From: Crocinitomicaceae bacterium
GTDB lineage: Bacteria > Bacteroidota > Bacteroidia > Flavobacteriales_D > Crocinitomicaceae
Assembly (NCBI GenBank): GCA_022447585.1
Contig: JAKVAR010000001.1
Span: 124,001-188,000, forward strand
Reading direction: 5' to 3'
Length of the DNA: 64,000 bases
Within the stretch, counting starts at the first letter, position 1; every line of letters begins with the position of its first letter. Shown here piece by piece: positions 9,903-18,898 of this stretch. The notes beneath the pieces are model-generated. The model was not told where the DNA came from and did no database searches. It was given only the letters and a program-made list of their open reading frames with translations. A program made the translations under genes and the position numbers.

Positions 9903-12515
9903 ATGACTATTTCCGAGATACGCCAGGCATTTTTCGATTACTTCGAATCAAAAGGACATGATATAGTTCCTAGCGCACCAATGGTAGTAAAGAATGACCC
10001 TACATTGATGTTCATTAATGCAGGAATGAATCAATTCAAGGATTACTTTTTAGGTAATGCCGTGCCTAAAAATCGTCGTGTAGCCAATACTCAAAAATGT
10101 TTGCGTGTTTCTGGAAAACACAATGACCTGGAAGAAGTTGGTGTTGATACCTACCATCATACCATGTTTGAAATGCTAGGGAATTGGTCTTTTGGCGACT
10201 ACTTTAAGGAAGAAGCTATCGGTTGGTCTTGGGACTTATTAACGCATGTTTATAAAATCCCGGTAGATCGCATATACGTTACCGTATTTGAAGGTGATAC
10301 GGAAGATGGCGTACCCGTAGATCAAGAAAGTATTGATATCTGGAAGAAATACATTAGTGAAGACAGAATCATCTTAGCTGATAAAAAAGATAACTTCTGG
10401 GAAATGGGGGATATTGGACCTTGTGGACCTTGTTCAGAAATCCATGTTGATTTAAGATCTGAAGATGAAAGAGCACGTATTGATGGTAAATCATTGGTCA
10501 ACGAAGATCATCCTCAAGTAATAGAAGTTTGGAATAATGTATTCATGCAATTCAATCGAAAAGCAAATGGATCTTTAGAGCCATTGCCAGAAACACATGT
10601 GGATACTGGAATGGGACTTGAGCGTTTGGCTATGGCACTTCAAGGAAAACAATCTAACTACGATACGGACTTATTCCAAACGCTTATTAAACACATGGAG
10701 CAAGTTTCAGGTGTTGAATATGGTAAGCAGGAAGCAACGGACATTGCATTGCGCGTTATTGCGGATCACGTTCGTGCAATTGCTTTCTCTACGGCTGATG
10801 GACAACTTCCTTCAAATACTGGAGCTGGTTATGTAATCCGAAGAATATTGAGAAGAGCTGTTCGTTACGGCTACCAAACATTAGGATTAAAAGAACCGTT
10901 TTTGTGCGACTTATTTATTGTTCTTGTTGATTTAATGGGAGAAACTTTCCCAGAGATAAAACAACAGCAAGATCTAGTTTACAAAGTAATTCATGAAGAA
11001 GAAATTAGTTTTTTTAGAACATTAGAACAGGGAATCCGAAGAATGGATCTTGTAATCGCTAAGAATAAAGAAGCGAAAAAAGACACGATTGAAGGAGCCA
11101 CAGCTTTTGAATTATATGATACTTTTGGCTTCCCATTAGATTTAATATCATTGATTGCACGCGAAAACGGATTGAAAATTGACAAGAATGGTTTTGATGA
11201 AAAACTAAAAATTCAAAAAAACAAATCTAGAGCAGCAACAGCAATTGAAACGGATGATTGGATTGAAGTAAGAGAAGATGCAGTTGAAGAATTTGTTGGT
11301 TACGATTTACTTTCTACTTCAGTTAAGATTGTTAAATACAGAAAAGTAAGCCAAAAGAAAAAAGATTTTTTTCAAGTAGTATTCAATTTAACCCCTTTCT
11401 ACCCAGAAGGCGGTGGACAAGTAGGAGATACTGGATTTATCGAAGTTAATGGAGTAAAAACATCTGTATTCGACACAAAGAAAGAGAACAACCTTATCAT
11501 TCATTTAATGAAAGAAATGCCTTCAGATGTAAATGCAACATTCACTGCAAATGTAAGTAAGGCTAAACGTAAGGCCTCTGCTAACAATCATTCTGCTACA
11601 CATCTCTTGCATCATGCATTAAGGACTGTTCTTGGCGACCATGTTGAACAGAAAGGATCTTTAGTAAACGCAGATTACTTAAGATTTGATTTCTCCCACT
11701 TCTCCAAGGTAACTGATGAGGAATTAGATCAAATTCAAGAACTCGTTTCATCTAGCATTCGTGCAAACATTGCACTGGAGGAAAAGAGAAATACACCAAT
11801 TGAAATTGCCCAAGAAATGGGAGCAATGGCTTTATTTGGTGAAAAGTATGGAGATACTGTCCGTGTAATTAAATTTGGTGACTCAGTGGAGCTATGCGGA
11901 GGAACACACGTTCAAGCTACAGGAGAAATCGGATTATTCATTATTACTTCAGAAGGATCAGTTGCGGCTGGCGTAAGAAGAATTGAAGCAATCACTTCAG
12001 AAAAAGCCATAGCCTATTATACAAATAAAGCATCTAAATTAGATGAAGTTAATGCTGCACTGAAGAACCCAAAAGATGTTGTCAAAGCGGTAAATGATTT
12101 ACTGACTAAAAACACCTCATTGATTAAGGAATTAGAACAATTTCAAAAGGAAAAAACAAAGACGGTTAAGGCTGGATTAAAAGATGCGATCAAGCCTTAC
12201 AATGGAATTAACCTTTTATCTGAAATAGTTGAATTAGATGGTGGGTCGATTAGAGATATTTTATACCAATTGAAAGGTGAACACGATAATTTTCTCGGCG
12301 TAATAGGCGGGAAAGACGCTGGTAAATGTACTTTAAGTATCATTGCTTCCGATAACCTCGTTAAAGAAAAAGAAATTCACGCCGGAAATATCATTCGCGA
12401 AGTGTCTAAGCATATCCAAGGAGGCGGTGGAGGACAACCATTCTTTGCAACTGCAGGTGGAAAAAACCCAGCAGGATTGGAAGAAGCTATTGCAGCTGTA
12501 TTAGAGAAATTATAA
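9903..12515 (+). CDS. alaS: Alanine--tRNA ligase
   Basis: 870 residues, the family's usual length (about 875). The class II aminoacylation core starts at residue 1 ([18 protein letters not shown]) and includes the motif [16 protein letters not shown]. The editing domain has the zinc-binding HSATHLLHH at about residue 562 and CGGTH at about 665. The C-terminal domain has a Gly-rich [14 protein letters not shown] segment near the end. It charges tRNA-Ala in the cytoplasm and removes wrongly attached Ser or Gly. Single-gene unit with an upstream -7 box and a strong palindromic terminator. Confidence 0.98.
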   Translation: MTISEIRQAFFDYFESKGHDIVPSAPMVVKNDPTLMFINAGMNQFKDYFLGNAVPKNRRVANTQKCLRVSGKHNDLEEVGVDTYHHTMFEMLGNWSFGDYFKEEAIGWSWDLLTHVYKIPVDRIYVTVFEGDTEDGVPVDQESIDIWKKYISEDRIILADKKDNFWEMGDIGPCGPCSEIHVDLRSEDERARIDGKSLVNEDHPQVIEVWNNVFMQFNRKANGSLEPLPETHVDTGMGLERLAMALQGKQSNYDTDLFQTLIKHMEQVSGVEYGKQEATDIALRVIADHVRAIAFSTADGQLPSNTGAGYVIRRILRRAVRYGYQTLGLKEPFLCDLFIVLVDLMGETFPEIKQQQDLVYKVIHEEEISFFRTLEQGIRRMDLVIAKNKEAKKDTIEGATAFELYDTFGFPLDLISLIARENGLKIDKNGFDEKLKIQKNKSRAATAIETDDWIEVREDAVEEFVGYDLLSTSVKIVKYRKVSQKKKDFFQVVFNLTPFYPEGGGQVGDTGFIEVNGVKTSVFDTKKENNLIIHLMKEMPSDVNATFTANVSKAKRKASANNHSATHLLHHALRTVLGDHVEQKGSLVNADYLRFDFSHFSKVTDEELDQIQELVSSSIRANIALEEKRNTPIEIAQEMGAMALFGEKYGDTVRVIKFGDSVELCGGTHVQATGEIGLFIITSEGSVAAGVRRIEAITSEKAIAYYTNKASKLDEVNAALKNPKDVVKAVNDLLTKNTSLIKELEQFQKEKTKTVKAGLKDAIKPYNGINLLSEIVELDGGSIRDILYQLKGEHDNFLGVIGGKDAGKCTLSIIASDNLVKEKEIHAGNIIREVSKHIQGGGGGQPFFATAGGKNPAGLEEAIAAVLEKL

Positions 12516-12536
12516 TTTTAAAATTTTGATTGATAT

Positions 12537-12582
12537 AGAAATAATAAAGGCGTTCAATTAATTGAACGCCTTTATTATTTCT
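12537..12582. terminator. 46-bp perfect palindrome, bidirectional terminator reaching into wecB
   Basis: A perfect inverted repeat without spacer, centred at 12559/12560; the core is cgttcaattaattgaacg with A/T-rich outer arms. It serves the convergent ends of alaS and wecB and overlaps the last ~25 nt of the wecB coding region, including its stop codon. Confidence 0.8.
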
Positions 12583-13706
12583 TGACAGATAAACTCTGAC
12601 GCTTTTCCGTCTCCATACATATCCATAAATTCATAGAGCCTTCCTTTTTTTAAGAACTCATTTGCTCCATTGACAATTTTATTGTAATCTGACCCTGTCA
12701 AAATAGCATTACCACTCTCCAGTAATTCAATCCAAGGAGTTTCATCCAGCATAATTAAACAAGGCTTCTTTAAGAAGTATGCTTCTTTCTGAACTCCACC
12801 TGAATCAGTAATTACCAAATCAGAATTTTCTTCTAATTCTATCATTTCTAGAAAAGAAACGGGCGGAATAATTCTTAGTCGTTCATTATTAAGTAAAGGA
12901 CCTAATTCAGGTTGATTATCTAGCCTATTTTTCGTTCTTGGGTGAAGCGGTAAAACAATTGTCTTTCCATGACTATCAATAAGCTGATTTAATGCTTTTA
13001 AAATGCTTTCAAGTGTCTCATTTTGATCAACATTACTTGGTCTATGCATTGTCGTAAGAATATAATTCTCTTTTGGCAAATCATATTTACTAAAAATTGA
13101 ATCGAGTCGATTCTTAATCTTTTCTTTATAAAACAATGTATTGTCATACATAATATCTCCGCAATGAAAAACCCCTGGATTATCCAAACTAATTACATCT
13201 CCATTCTTCTTATGCTTCAAACCTTCAATTTCTAAAGATTTAATCCCAGCGATAGAAGGAACGAAAAGTAAAGAAGACATATGGTCACAAACTAAACGAT
13301 TCACCTCTTCGGGGAAGCGTTTATTATAACCTCTCACTCCTGCCTCAACATGAATAATTGGAATATGTAATTTGATTGCAACTAAACAAGCAGATAAAGT
13401 TGAATTAGTATCACCATATAATAGTATAGCATCTGGCTTTTCCTCTAAGACAACCTTTTCAATTTCAATCATCATGTTCGCAGTTTGTAGCGCATGAGAA
13501 CCTGAACCAATATTGAGGTTATACTTTTCCTTTGGAATTTGCAGTTCATTAAAGAAAACATTAGACATTGAAGAATCATAGTGCTGTCCAGTATGAACAA
13601 TTATTTCTTCAATTTCATCACTAAAGGATGTATTAACAGCTCTACTAATTGCAGCCGCTTTAATAAATTGAGGTCTTGCCCCAATAACTGTAACTAACTT
13701 AATCAT
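12558..13706 (-). CDS. wecB: Non-hydrolysing UDP-N-acetylglucosamine 2-epimerase
   Basis: 382 residues, close to the usual ~375. Family motifs seen: GARPQFIK (9-16), HTGQHYD (38-44), GDTNSTLS (about 97-104), HVEAGVRG (about 116), FPEEVNR (about 130) and TDSGGVQKEA in the C-terminal UDP-binding half. The enzyme interconverts UDP-GlcNAc and UDP-ManNAc in the cytoplasm for surface-polysaccharide synthesis. It follows a glycosyltransferase gene with one base between them, so the two form an operon. WecC is not in this window. The stop codon lies inside the terminator palindrome. Confidence 0.95.
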   Translation of the reverse strand: MIKLVTVIGARPQFIKAAAISRAVNTSFSDEIEEIIVHTGQHYDSSMSNVFFNELQIPKEKYNLNIGSGSHALQTANMMIEIEKVVLEEKPDAILLYGDTNSTLSACLVAIKLHIPIIHVEAGVRGYNKRFPEEVNRLVCDHMSSLLFVPSIAGIKSLEIEGLKHKKNGDVISLDNPGVFHCGDIMYDNTLFYKEKIKNRLDSIFSKYDLPKENYILTTMHRPSNVDQNETLESILKALNQLIDSHGKTIVLPLHPRTKNRLDNQPELGPLLNNERLRIIPPVSFLEMIELEENSDLVITDSGGVQKEAYFLKKPCLIMLDETPWIELLESGNAILTGSDYNKIVNGANEFLKKGRLYEFMDMYGDGKASEFICQEIIKAFN

Positions 13707-13707
13707 T

Positions 13708-15018
13708 TTAGTCTTTCTTATTTCCTTGTAATACTTCAGCCATTTTACGCGTTAATTCATAACCTGAAAAACGCTCAATATTCACCGAGTTCACATTGTT
13801 TTTTTTCTCTAAATAGAGATTGAACATTGTAAGCAAAGAATCCTTTATTGCCTTACCATCATCAAAATCACAGCAATAACCAGCATTGCATTGTTCAATA
13901 ATATCCGCCGCATCTCCATAAGATGGTGCTAATAATAACACTGGCCTTTTCGACTTCAGGTATTCGAATAATTTTCCTGTCAATACAAATGCTGCATTTT
14001 CTATTCTATCAATCGGAAGCAACAACACTTGAGCCCCAAAAAGATACTTTTGCGTTTCTTCAAAAGGAATATAGTCGATTTTATTCAAATTATTATTCAA
14101 TCCAAAATTGACAATGGATTCCAAGACATTAGGTGCCACATTTCCAATTAAACGTATTTCAAGACGCTCTTTAAACAATACATTATCTTTACAAAGAGTC
14201 GCAAGTTGCTCCCATAAGTCGTTACAATTTCGATTCTTTAGAAAACTACCGATATGCACAATTGTAAACTTTTCATCTAATTCAATTGGAGTGCTCGCAT
14301 CATCCGCTTTCTTTTCATATCCATTATAGATAATCTTACTTTCAACATTATAATTACCCTTGAATTCATTGAACATCGTTTTTCCGACCACAACAACTTC
14401 ATCCGCGTTCATGATAACCTTTTTTTCTAATCGAGCATGTTTCTTTTTAGCAAATTCTGTTAAGAACATATCATCCATATAATCCATGGAAGTCCACGGA
14501 TCCCTGAAATCGGCAATCCAATGAATATCGTGTTTCTTCTTAAGGTTTTCAGCAATCAGGTGCAATGAATGAGGAGGACCAGTAGAAACAACAGCATCAA
14601 AACCTTCCTTTTCTAATATCGGATTTAGAAACCTGATAGACGGCTTAATCCATAAAAACCTGGCATCTGGAATAAAAAAGTTTCCTCGAATAAACCATAC
14701 TAACTTTTGAAAAAATGATCTATTTGATCCTTTCTGCTGTTGCAAGTTGTATAGCTTATTATCCTTCCGAACTCTCTTAGGTGAAAGCTTCGCGAATAAA
14801 TTATTGACTTCCCGAATTTTACGCTTGTAAACTTTAACATCACAAGGAATTTCATTAACTAATGAAATATCTTCAAGTGCATAACTTGGACTTTCTGGAG
14901 CATATATAACTGGCTCCCATCCAAAAGACCTAAGATGCTTCACGAATCTAACCCATCGTTGTACTCCTGCTCCACCACTTGGCGGCCAATAATAAGTGAT
15001 AATTAGAACTTTCTTCAT
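13708..15018 (-). CDS. Glycosyltransferase family 4 protein
   Basis: 436 residues with the two-Rossmann GT-B layout. The N-terminal half has the acceptor-loop motif YYWPPSGGAGVQRW (9-22) and later ADFRDPW. The C-terminal half has the donor-site region GKLFEYLKSKRPVLLL at about 372-387, followed by a conserved Glu/Asp-rich helix. Such enzymes transfer a nucleotide-activated sugar to a cell-surface glycan at the inner membrane. Pairing with wecB suggests a ManNAc- or GlcNAc-type glycan; this is inference. A good -7/-33 promoter lies upstream. Confidence 0.85.
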   Translation of the reverse strand: MKKVLIITYYWPPSGGAGVQRWVRFVKHLRSFGWEPVIYAPESPSYALEDISLVNEIPCDVKVYKRKIREVNNLFAKLSPKRVRKDNKLYNLQQQKGSNRSFFQKLVWFIRGNFFIPDARFLWIKPSIRFLNPILEKEGFDAVVSTGPPHSLHLIAENLKKKHDIHWIADFRDPWTSMDYMDDMFLTEFAKKKHARLEKKVIMNADEVVVVGKTMFNEFKGNYNVESKIIYNGYEKKADDASTPIELDEKFTIVHIGSFLKNRNCNDLWEQLATLCKDNVLFKERLEIRLIGNVAPNVLESIVNFGLNNNLNKIDYIPFEETQKYLFGAQVLLLPIDRIENAAFVLTGKLFEYLKSKRPVLLLAPSYGDAADIIEQCNAGYCCDFDDGKAIKDSLLTMFNLYLEKKNNVNSVNIERFSGYELTRKMAEVLQGNKKD

Positions 15019-15056
15019 TTAGAACCTTTAATTCAAACGGTCCAAAAAGAACCATT

Positions 15057-15087
15057 CAAAGATAAGATTAAAGAAAAACAAACCCAA
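15057..15087 (-). promoter_or_regulatory. Promoter of the glycosyltransferase-wecB operon
   Basis: On the minus strand TTG (15087-15085), 20 nt, then TATCTTTG (15064-15057). Both elements match the Bacteroidota consensus, and the start codon is 39 nt after the -7 box. Confidence 0.6.
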
Positions 15088-15185
15088 TAAACTCTTCGAT
15101 TTATAAACCTAACTGAATTTAGCACAGTCCAAATACGAAATCGAATGCTAAAATTCCTCATAGGAAGTAGCCAGACTCATAAAAT

Positions 15186-15606
15186 ATAATCCATATTGAA
15201 GCTGAATTGCGTTCTTTCAACATGCAAATTCCCGGAGAAATTAACCACATAATAACGGACCACATTTATGATTTATTCTCATATCCAACTCAAAATACTC
15301 TGGATAATTTAGCCAACGAAGGGTTTAGAAATTTTGAAGAATTGTTGAATGCTTGTTTCGGACAACGGTGGATTACAGAAAGAAGCATTCTTCAATCAAA
15401 AGCACTGTATTATTGCTAGAACGGAAACTGAATGGATTGAACTCTTAGAACACGGATACGCCAAAATTATTGGAAGTAGCAGTCGTGATATGCTTGAAAC
15501 TTATGCGAACTATAAAAAATCAACGTTGGACTTTTTTACGCCTCTTTATGGAAATGGTGTTGGGGATAAAATTCATGCTGCAATGTTAGCATTATTAGAA
15601 AAGTAA
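15186..15606 (+). pseudogene. Decayed wecB-like UDP-GlcNAc 2-epimerase gene
   Basis: Two fragments in different frames match the family. Fragment 1 (15186 to about 15340, frame of 15207) reads IIHIEAELRSFNMQIPGEIN, the counterpart of the HVEAGxR...FPEEVNR region. Fragment 2 (15349-15606) reads LVSDNGGLQKEAFF and WIELLEHGYA, the counterpart of the C-terminal UDP site. The first ~115 residues and roughly 150 residues between the fragments are missing, and the frame changes between them. The conserved Gly in HIEAG is also Glu. It is clearly diverged from the intact wecB 1.5 kb away, so it is a separate paralogue rather than a recent partial copy. Confidence 0.8.
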
Positions 15607-15711
15607 TACGTTTACTCAAATTAAGTATCTCTGCTTATCTAAGCACTATATTCTCGCGTTCCTGAACCTAATTTACATTCAGTTGTAATTGATATTAAAC
15701 ACATCAAAATT

Positions 15712-16674
15712 ATGAGGTATTTATTGAGTATAACCTTCATTTGTTCTATCCTAATTAGCGTAGCAAGAACTGAGGAATCCTTGCCCCAGATTATGTTAGT
15801 TAAATCTCAAAAAGATCAAAACTTAAGTTACAACCAAGCTTTGTACATCTTTGAGTTTAAAGGGATTTATGATTCAAAAATGGAAAGGTACATCGATTAT
15901 AGTATTGATGGAAAAGCAGACCGTCAACAACTTTCAAAGCATAATGTACTTCGAGTTTTAACCACTCCTGGAAATCATAAATTTCAATTCTATTATGATG
16001 AGAACCACTATGAGATCTATACAGACACTTTATCCATCAAAGCTATGCATGCTAATTCATATGCTGTTCATTTCGAATCTGCTGAAACGATGATTATGTC
16101 TGAGAAACCAGTTTTATATCTATATCCAAAACAAAAGACAGATGTGACTGTTAAACTAGACATAAAGGGAGAACCTCTTTATTTATATCCTGCTTACAAT
16201 GACGGCTGGGACTTTACAGCAACACCAGAAGGAGAGCTTCAATTTGGCAATGACACTTACAACTATTTGTTTTGGGAATCAGAGAATAAAGGGAGGTTTT
16301 CTATGAAAACGGATCGTGGATTTAGCGTAAAAGGTTCCGAAACAACAATTTTTCTGGAAGAAATACTTTCGGAAGCGGGATTCAACTCAAAAGAAAAGGC
16401 AGACTTCATAACCTATTGGGCGCCGCGTATGATCAATAATGAATATAACCTTATACACTTCGAATTCAATAAGGAATGTAATCAATATGCAGAACTTGAC
16501 ATTAATCCAAAACCAACTGAAATTTATAGAATTTACATGTCTTGGCAAAAATCTAATGCTCCAATTAAAGTAATAAATCAAGTAATTCCTCGAATGAAAC
16601 GAATAGGATTTAGCGTGCTTGAATGGGGAGGTCAAGAATTCAAACAGCCGTTAAGAAAAAGTAGAAACATTTAA
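15712..16674 (+). CDS. Secreted protein of a conserved uncharacterised family
   Basis: 320 residues with a probable signal peptide (1-19). The N-terminal ~125 residues look like a beta-sandwich. From about residue 133 the protein has a conserved-looking pattern EKPVLYLYPKQKTDVTVKLD, then NDGWDFTA.PEGEL, YNYLFWE and a C-terminal YWAPRM...NLIHFEFN. I recall this pattern from unannotated proteins of many bacteria but cannot name a family. No catalytic signature is visible. It is probably periplasmic or cell-surface and transcribed on its own. Confidence 0.7.
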   Translation: MRYLLSITFICSILISVARTEESLPQIMLVKSQKDQNLSYNQALYIFEFKGIYDSKMERYIDYSIDGKADRQQLSKHNVLRVLTTPGNHKFQFYYDENHYEIYTDTLSIKAMHANSYAVHFESAETMIMSEKPVLYLYPKQKTDVTVKLDIKGEPLYLYPAYNDGWDFTATPEGELQFGNDTYNYLFWESENKGRFSMKTDRGFSVKGSETTIFLEEILSEAGFNSKEKADFITYWAPRMINNEYNLIHFEFNKECNQYAELDINPKPTEIYRIYMSWQKSNAPIKVINQVIPRMKRIGFSVLEWGGQEFKQPLRKSRNI

Positions 16675-16752
16675 TACTCAAAAGCGTTTATTGATTTTTC
16701 CTTATATTGCGTCCGATTAAATAATTGTAGCTCATAGTATTACCTTGGAATC

Positions 16753-17241
16753 ATGAAATATAGAATGCTGTCTTTACTGTCAATTATACTTGTGCTTTCT
16801 ATCAAAAGTATGGAGATTTCTGCGAAAGATTATCACGAGCTTCGAATTATGGTAAACGCGATACCTCCCAGTCCATATGCTCCTCAAATTGTTCCATTAA
16901 TACTTGAAAACGAACTTGATAGTATCGTTTACCAGTTGGCTCAGGCTAATGGAATTAAAGAACGATATATTGGTCAGAATGACACCATTAACAGCGAATT
17001 TATTGCGTATGAAAAACTTAAGGATTTAGCTACTGAAGAAGACTTAAACGGTTTACTTTTACACGATTCTCCGATAGTTAAAGTATATGCTTATCGGGCA
17101 CTGTTAGTAAATGAAATGGATATGAACTGTGATGTTGAAACCGCTCTTTTTTTAGACACAACATGTTTAGATTGGTATCTGGATGAAATTCCAACGGCCA
17201 GTACTGTAGGAGAAATGGTTCAAGTTCCTTTCCAAGAATAA
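16753..17241 (+). CDS. Small secreted protein with a HEAT-like segment
   Basis: 162 residues with a signal peptide (1-24, ending ISAKDYH). The segment LLLHDSPIVKVYAYRALL (about 106-123) resembles one HEAT-type helical repeat, the form seen in proteins that test whether neighbouring repeats are lost. There are two Cys in the C-terminal part. Function unknown. It follows the previous gene on the same strand after 78 nt, with a -7-like TATATTGC in the gap, so it may be transcribed separately. Confidence 0.6.
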   Translation: MKYRMLSLLSIILVLSIKSMEISAKDYHELRIMVNAIPPSPYAPQIVPLILENELDSIVYQLAQANGIKERYIGQNDTINSEFIAYEKLKDLATEEDLNGLLLHDSPIVKVYAYRALLVNEMDMNCDVETALFLDTTCLDWYLDEIPTASTVGEMVQVPFQE

Positions 17242-17274
17242 TTGGGCGTTTTAACAGGCTATCCATTATGTCTT

Positions 17275-17304
17275 ATAAATAAAAAGGATACCATTACTAT
17301 CCTT
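17275..17304 (-). terminator. Terminator of the cytochrome c peroxidase gene
   Basis: Stem aaggata / tatcctt with a 7-nt loop (17284-17304), followed on the minus strand by a T-rich run. It lies 20 nt beyond the stop at 17325. Confidence 0.55.
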
Positions 17305-17324
17305 AACGCAATTTGAAACTTTCC

Positions 17325-18317
17325 CTATTCTGTCTCCTTAATCAACAACCTTTTCTCGGTCAATGACCCTAGGAATTCGATTAGATCTTTCATTTCATCA
17401 CCATTGATATTAAACCCTTTTATTTCTTTAGATTGATTTACATGTTTCGATCCTCCTTTCGCATAATTTAGAATCACTTCTTCAAGCGTTTGAACTGATC
17501 CATCATGCATATATGGATAAGTCAACGCAATATTTCTGAGCGAAGGGACTTTAAATTTACCAATATCCTTACTGGAATGAGTAATCAAGGCTCTGCCAGA
17601 ATCTAAATACACTTCGTGCAATCCATTATTTTGAAATGAATAGTTGCTAAAATCGAAGCCACTATGGCAAGCAGTGCAATTCAGTTCATCAGAAGAGAAC
17701 AAATTAAACCCTCTTTTGGCACTCATTGAAATGGAGTCAACGCCACCCTTCATGTAATCATCGAAACTTGAGTTTTTACTAATTAATGCACGCTGAAAAT
17801 TCGCGAGCGCTTTTTGAATAATCTCAATTGAAACGGATTCACCATATGCTTGCTGACTCATCTCTTGATACATGGGGATAGCAGCAATTCTTTTCGCGAC
17901 TTCTTCTGGGTTTAAATCAAATTCTCTATGATCGTTTATTGGACCAAGAACTTGATCTTCAAGTGTAGCAAACTTACCGTCTTTCATTAATGATGGATGA
18001 AAACCGACGTTAAACAAAGAAGGAGTATTTCTCGTTACTTTTAGTCCTTCTATCCCCTCGCCGACTTTTAAATGATCCGCAAAGGCTTGAGAGATCAAAT
18101 GGCAAGATTGGCAACTAACGGAGCGATCTCTGGAAAGTAAAGTTTCAAAGAATAAACTCCCTCCAAAATTGATAGAGGCATCCGTTAATGGATTGTCCAC
18201 AGGGTACTCAACTTCTGGGAATTTCCAAAGTTGATTTTGCCCGTTTGATTTTAATAGGAAAAGTCCGATAATTAATGCAGCGAAGAGAAAAACAAATAAT
18301 TTAGAATGATACATCAA
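17325..18317 (-). CDS. Di-heme cytochrome c peroxidase (MauG/CcpA family)
   Basis: 330 residues. An N-terminal hydrophobic segment (about 7-22) is a signal or anchor. There are two c-type heme motifs, CQSCH at 69-73 and CTACH at 214-218, and the family motifs TRNTPSLFN (95-103) and PYMHDG (268-273, with the possible axial Met270). These enzymes reduce hydrogen peroxide to water in the periplasm using electrons from small cytochromes; MauG-like relatives oxidise other substrates. Length and motif spacing are typical for the peroxidase. It is transcribed alone with its own terminator. Confidence 0.9.
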   Translation of the reverse strand: MMYHSKLFVFLFAALIIGLFLLKSNGQNQLWKFPEVEYPVDNPLTDASINFGGSLFFETLLSRDRSVSCQSCHLISQAFADHLKVGEGIEGLKVTRNTPSLFNVGFHPSLMKDGKFATLEDQVLGPINDHREFDLNPEEVAKRIAAIPMYQEMSQQAYGESVSIEIIQKALANFQRALISKNSSFDDYMKGGVDSISMSAKRGFNLFSSDELNCTACHSGFDFSNYSFQNNGLHEVYLDSGRALITHSSKDIGKFKVPSLRNIALTYPYMHDGSVQTLEEVILNYAKGGSKHVNQSKEIKGFNINGDEMKDLIEFLGSLTEKRLLIKETE

Positions 18318-18402
18318 ATTGATTTCTACTTAAGGTATCCATTCCCCCAAAATAAGAGGTCAAACTAAACTCGGGAATACTCAGAAATCTTGGAATGCTA
18401 AA

Positions 18403-18428
18403 AAGGGTATTCTAAAAAGAACGCCCTT
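18403..18428 (-). terminator. Probable terminator of the doxX-like gene
   Basis: Imperfect 11-bp stem aagggtattct / agaacgccctt with loop aaaa; on the minus strand it is followed by a run of five T. Confidence 0.5.
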
Positions 18429-18447
18429 AATTAAGATAGGAAAAGAA

Positions 18448-18810
18448 CTATTCTTTACCCCATGCCATTTTCCACATAGAAAATGAACCAATCCAAAGAA
18501 TCAATCCTATGACTGCGCCTCCTGATTCACCATCACGTATTGCCGAGTGAGCCGCGAAAGCAAGCAACAAATTGAATAAAAATCCAGCATACGCGAAAGT
18601 GGTTATAGTCTTGTTGAACTTTGTAAGTATCATTACAACTCCCAAAATTTTCGCTATTGCCAAAGGAATCACAATCCATTTAGGAAACCCGAAACCTGTG
18701 AACAATCCTTTGATCTCTTCTGTATTAAACAAATACATACCCGCCGACATCAACATTAATGCAGCTAATAATCCTGTGAATATCCAGTGTATAACCTTAA
18801 ACTTTTTCAT
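18448..18810 (-). CDS. DoxX-like small membrane protein
   Basis: 120 residues with four hydrophobic segments (about 8-26, 45-63, 67-88, 96-114), the four-helix pattern of DoxX-like proteins. The segment PLAIAKILGVVMIL fits the conserved helix of this family. Its biochemical role is not established. An AGGAGGA ribosome-binding site sits just before the ATG, which is uncommon in this phylum and suggests strong translation. A palindrome TATTTACC-GA-GGTAAATA lies 27 nt upstream, suggesting control by a repressor whose gene is not in view. Confidence 0.75.
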   Translation of the reverse strand: MKKFKVIHWIFTGLLAALMLMSAGMYLFNTEEIKGLFTGFGFPKWIVIPLAIAKILGVVMILTKFNKTITTFAYAGFLFNLLLAFAAHSAIRDGESGGAVIGLILWIGSFSMWKMAWGKE

Positions 18811-18836
18811 CTTCCTCCTTGTATCTACCTGTTAAT

Positions 18837-18854
18837 TATTTACCGAGGTAAATA
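18837..18854. promoter_or_regulatory. Operator-like palindrome upstream of the doxX-like gene
   Basis: TATTTACC-GA-GGTAAATA: perfect 8-bp arms with a 2-nt centre, 27 nt before the start codon, where the promoter should be. It looks like a dimeric repressor site. Confidence 0.45.
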
Positions 18855-18898
18855 TATAGATAGTAATTAAAATAAACGCAATTATTTTAACTAAAAAT

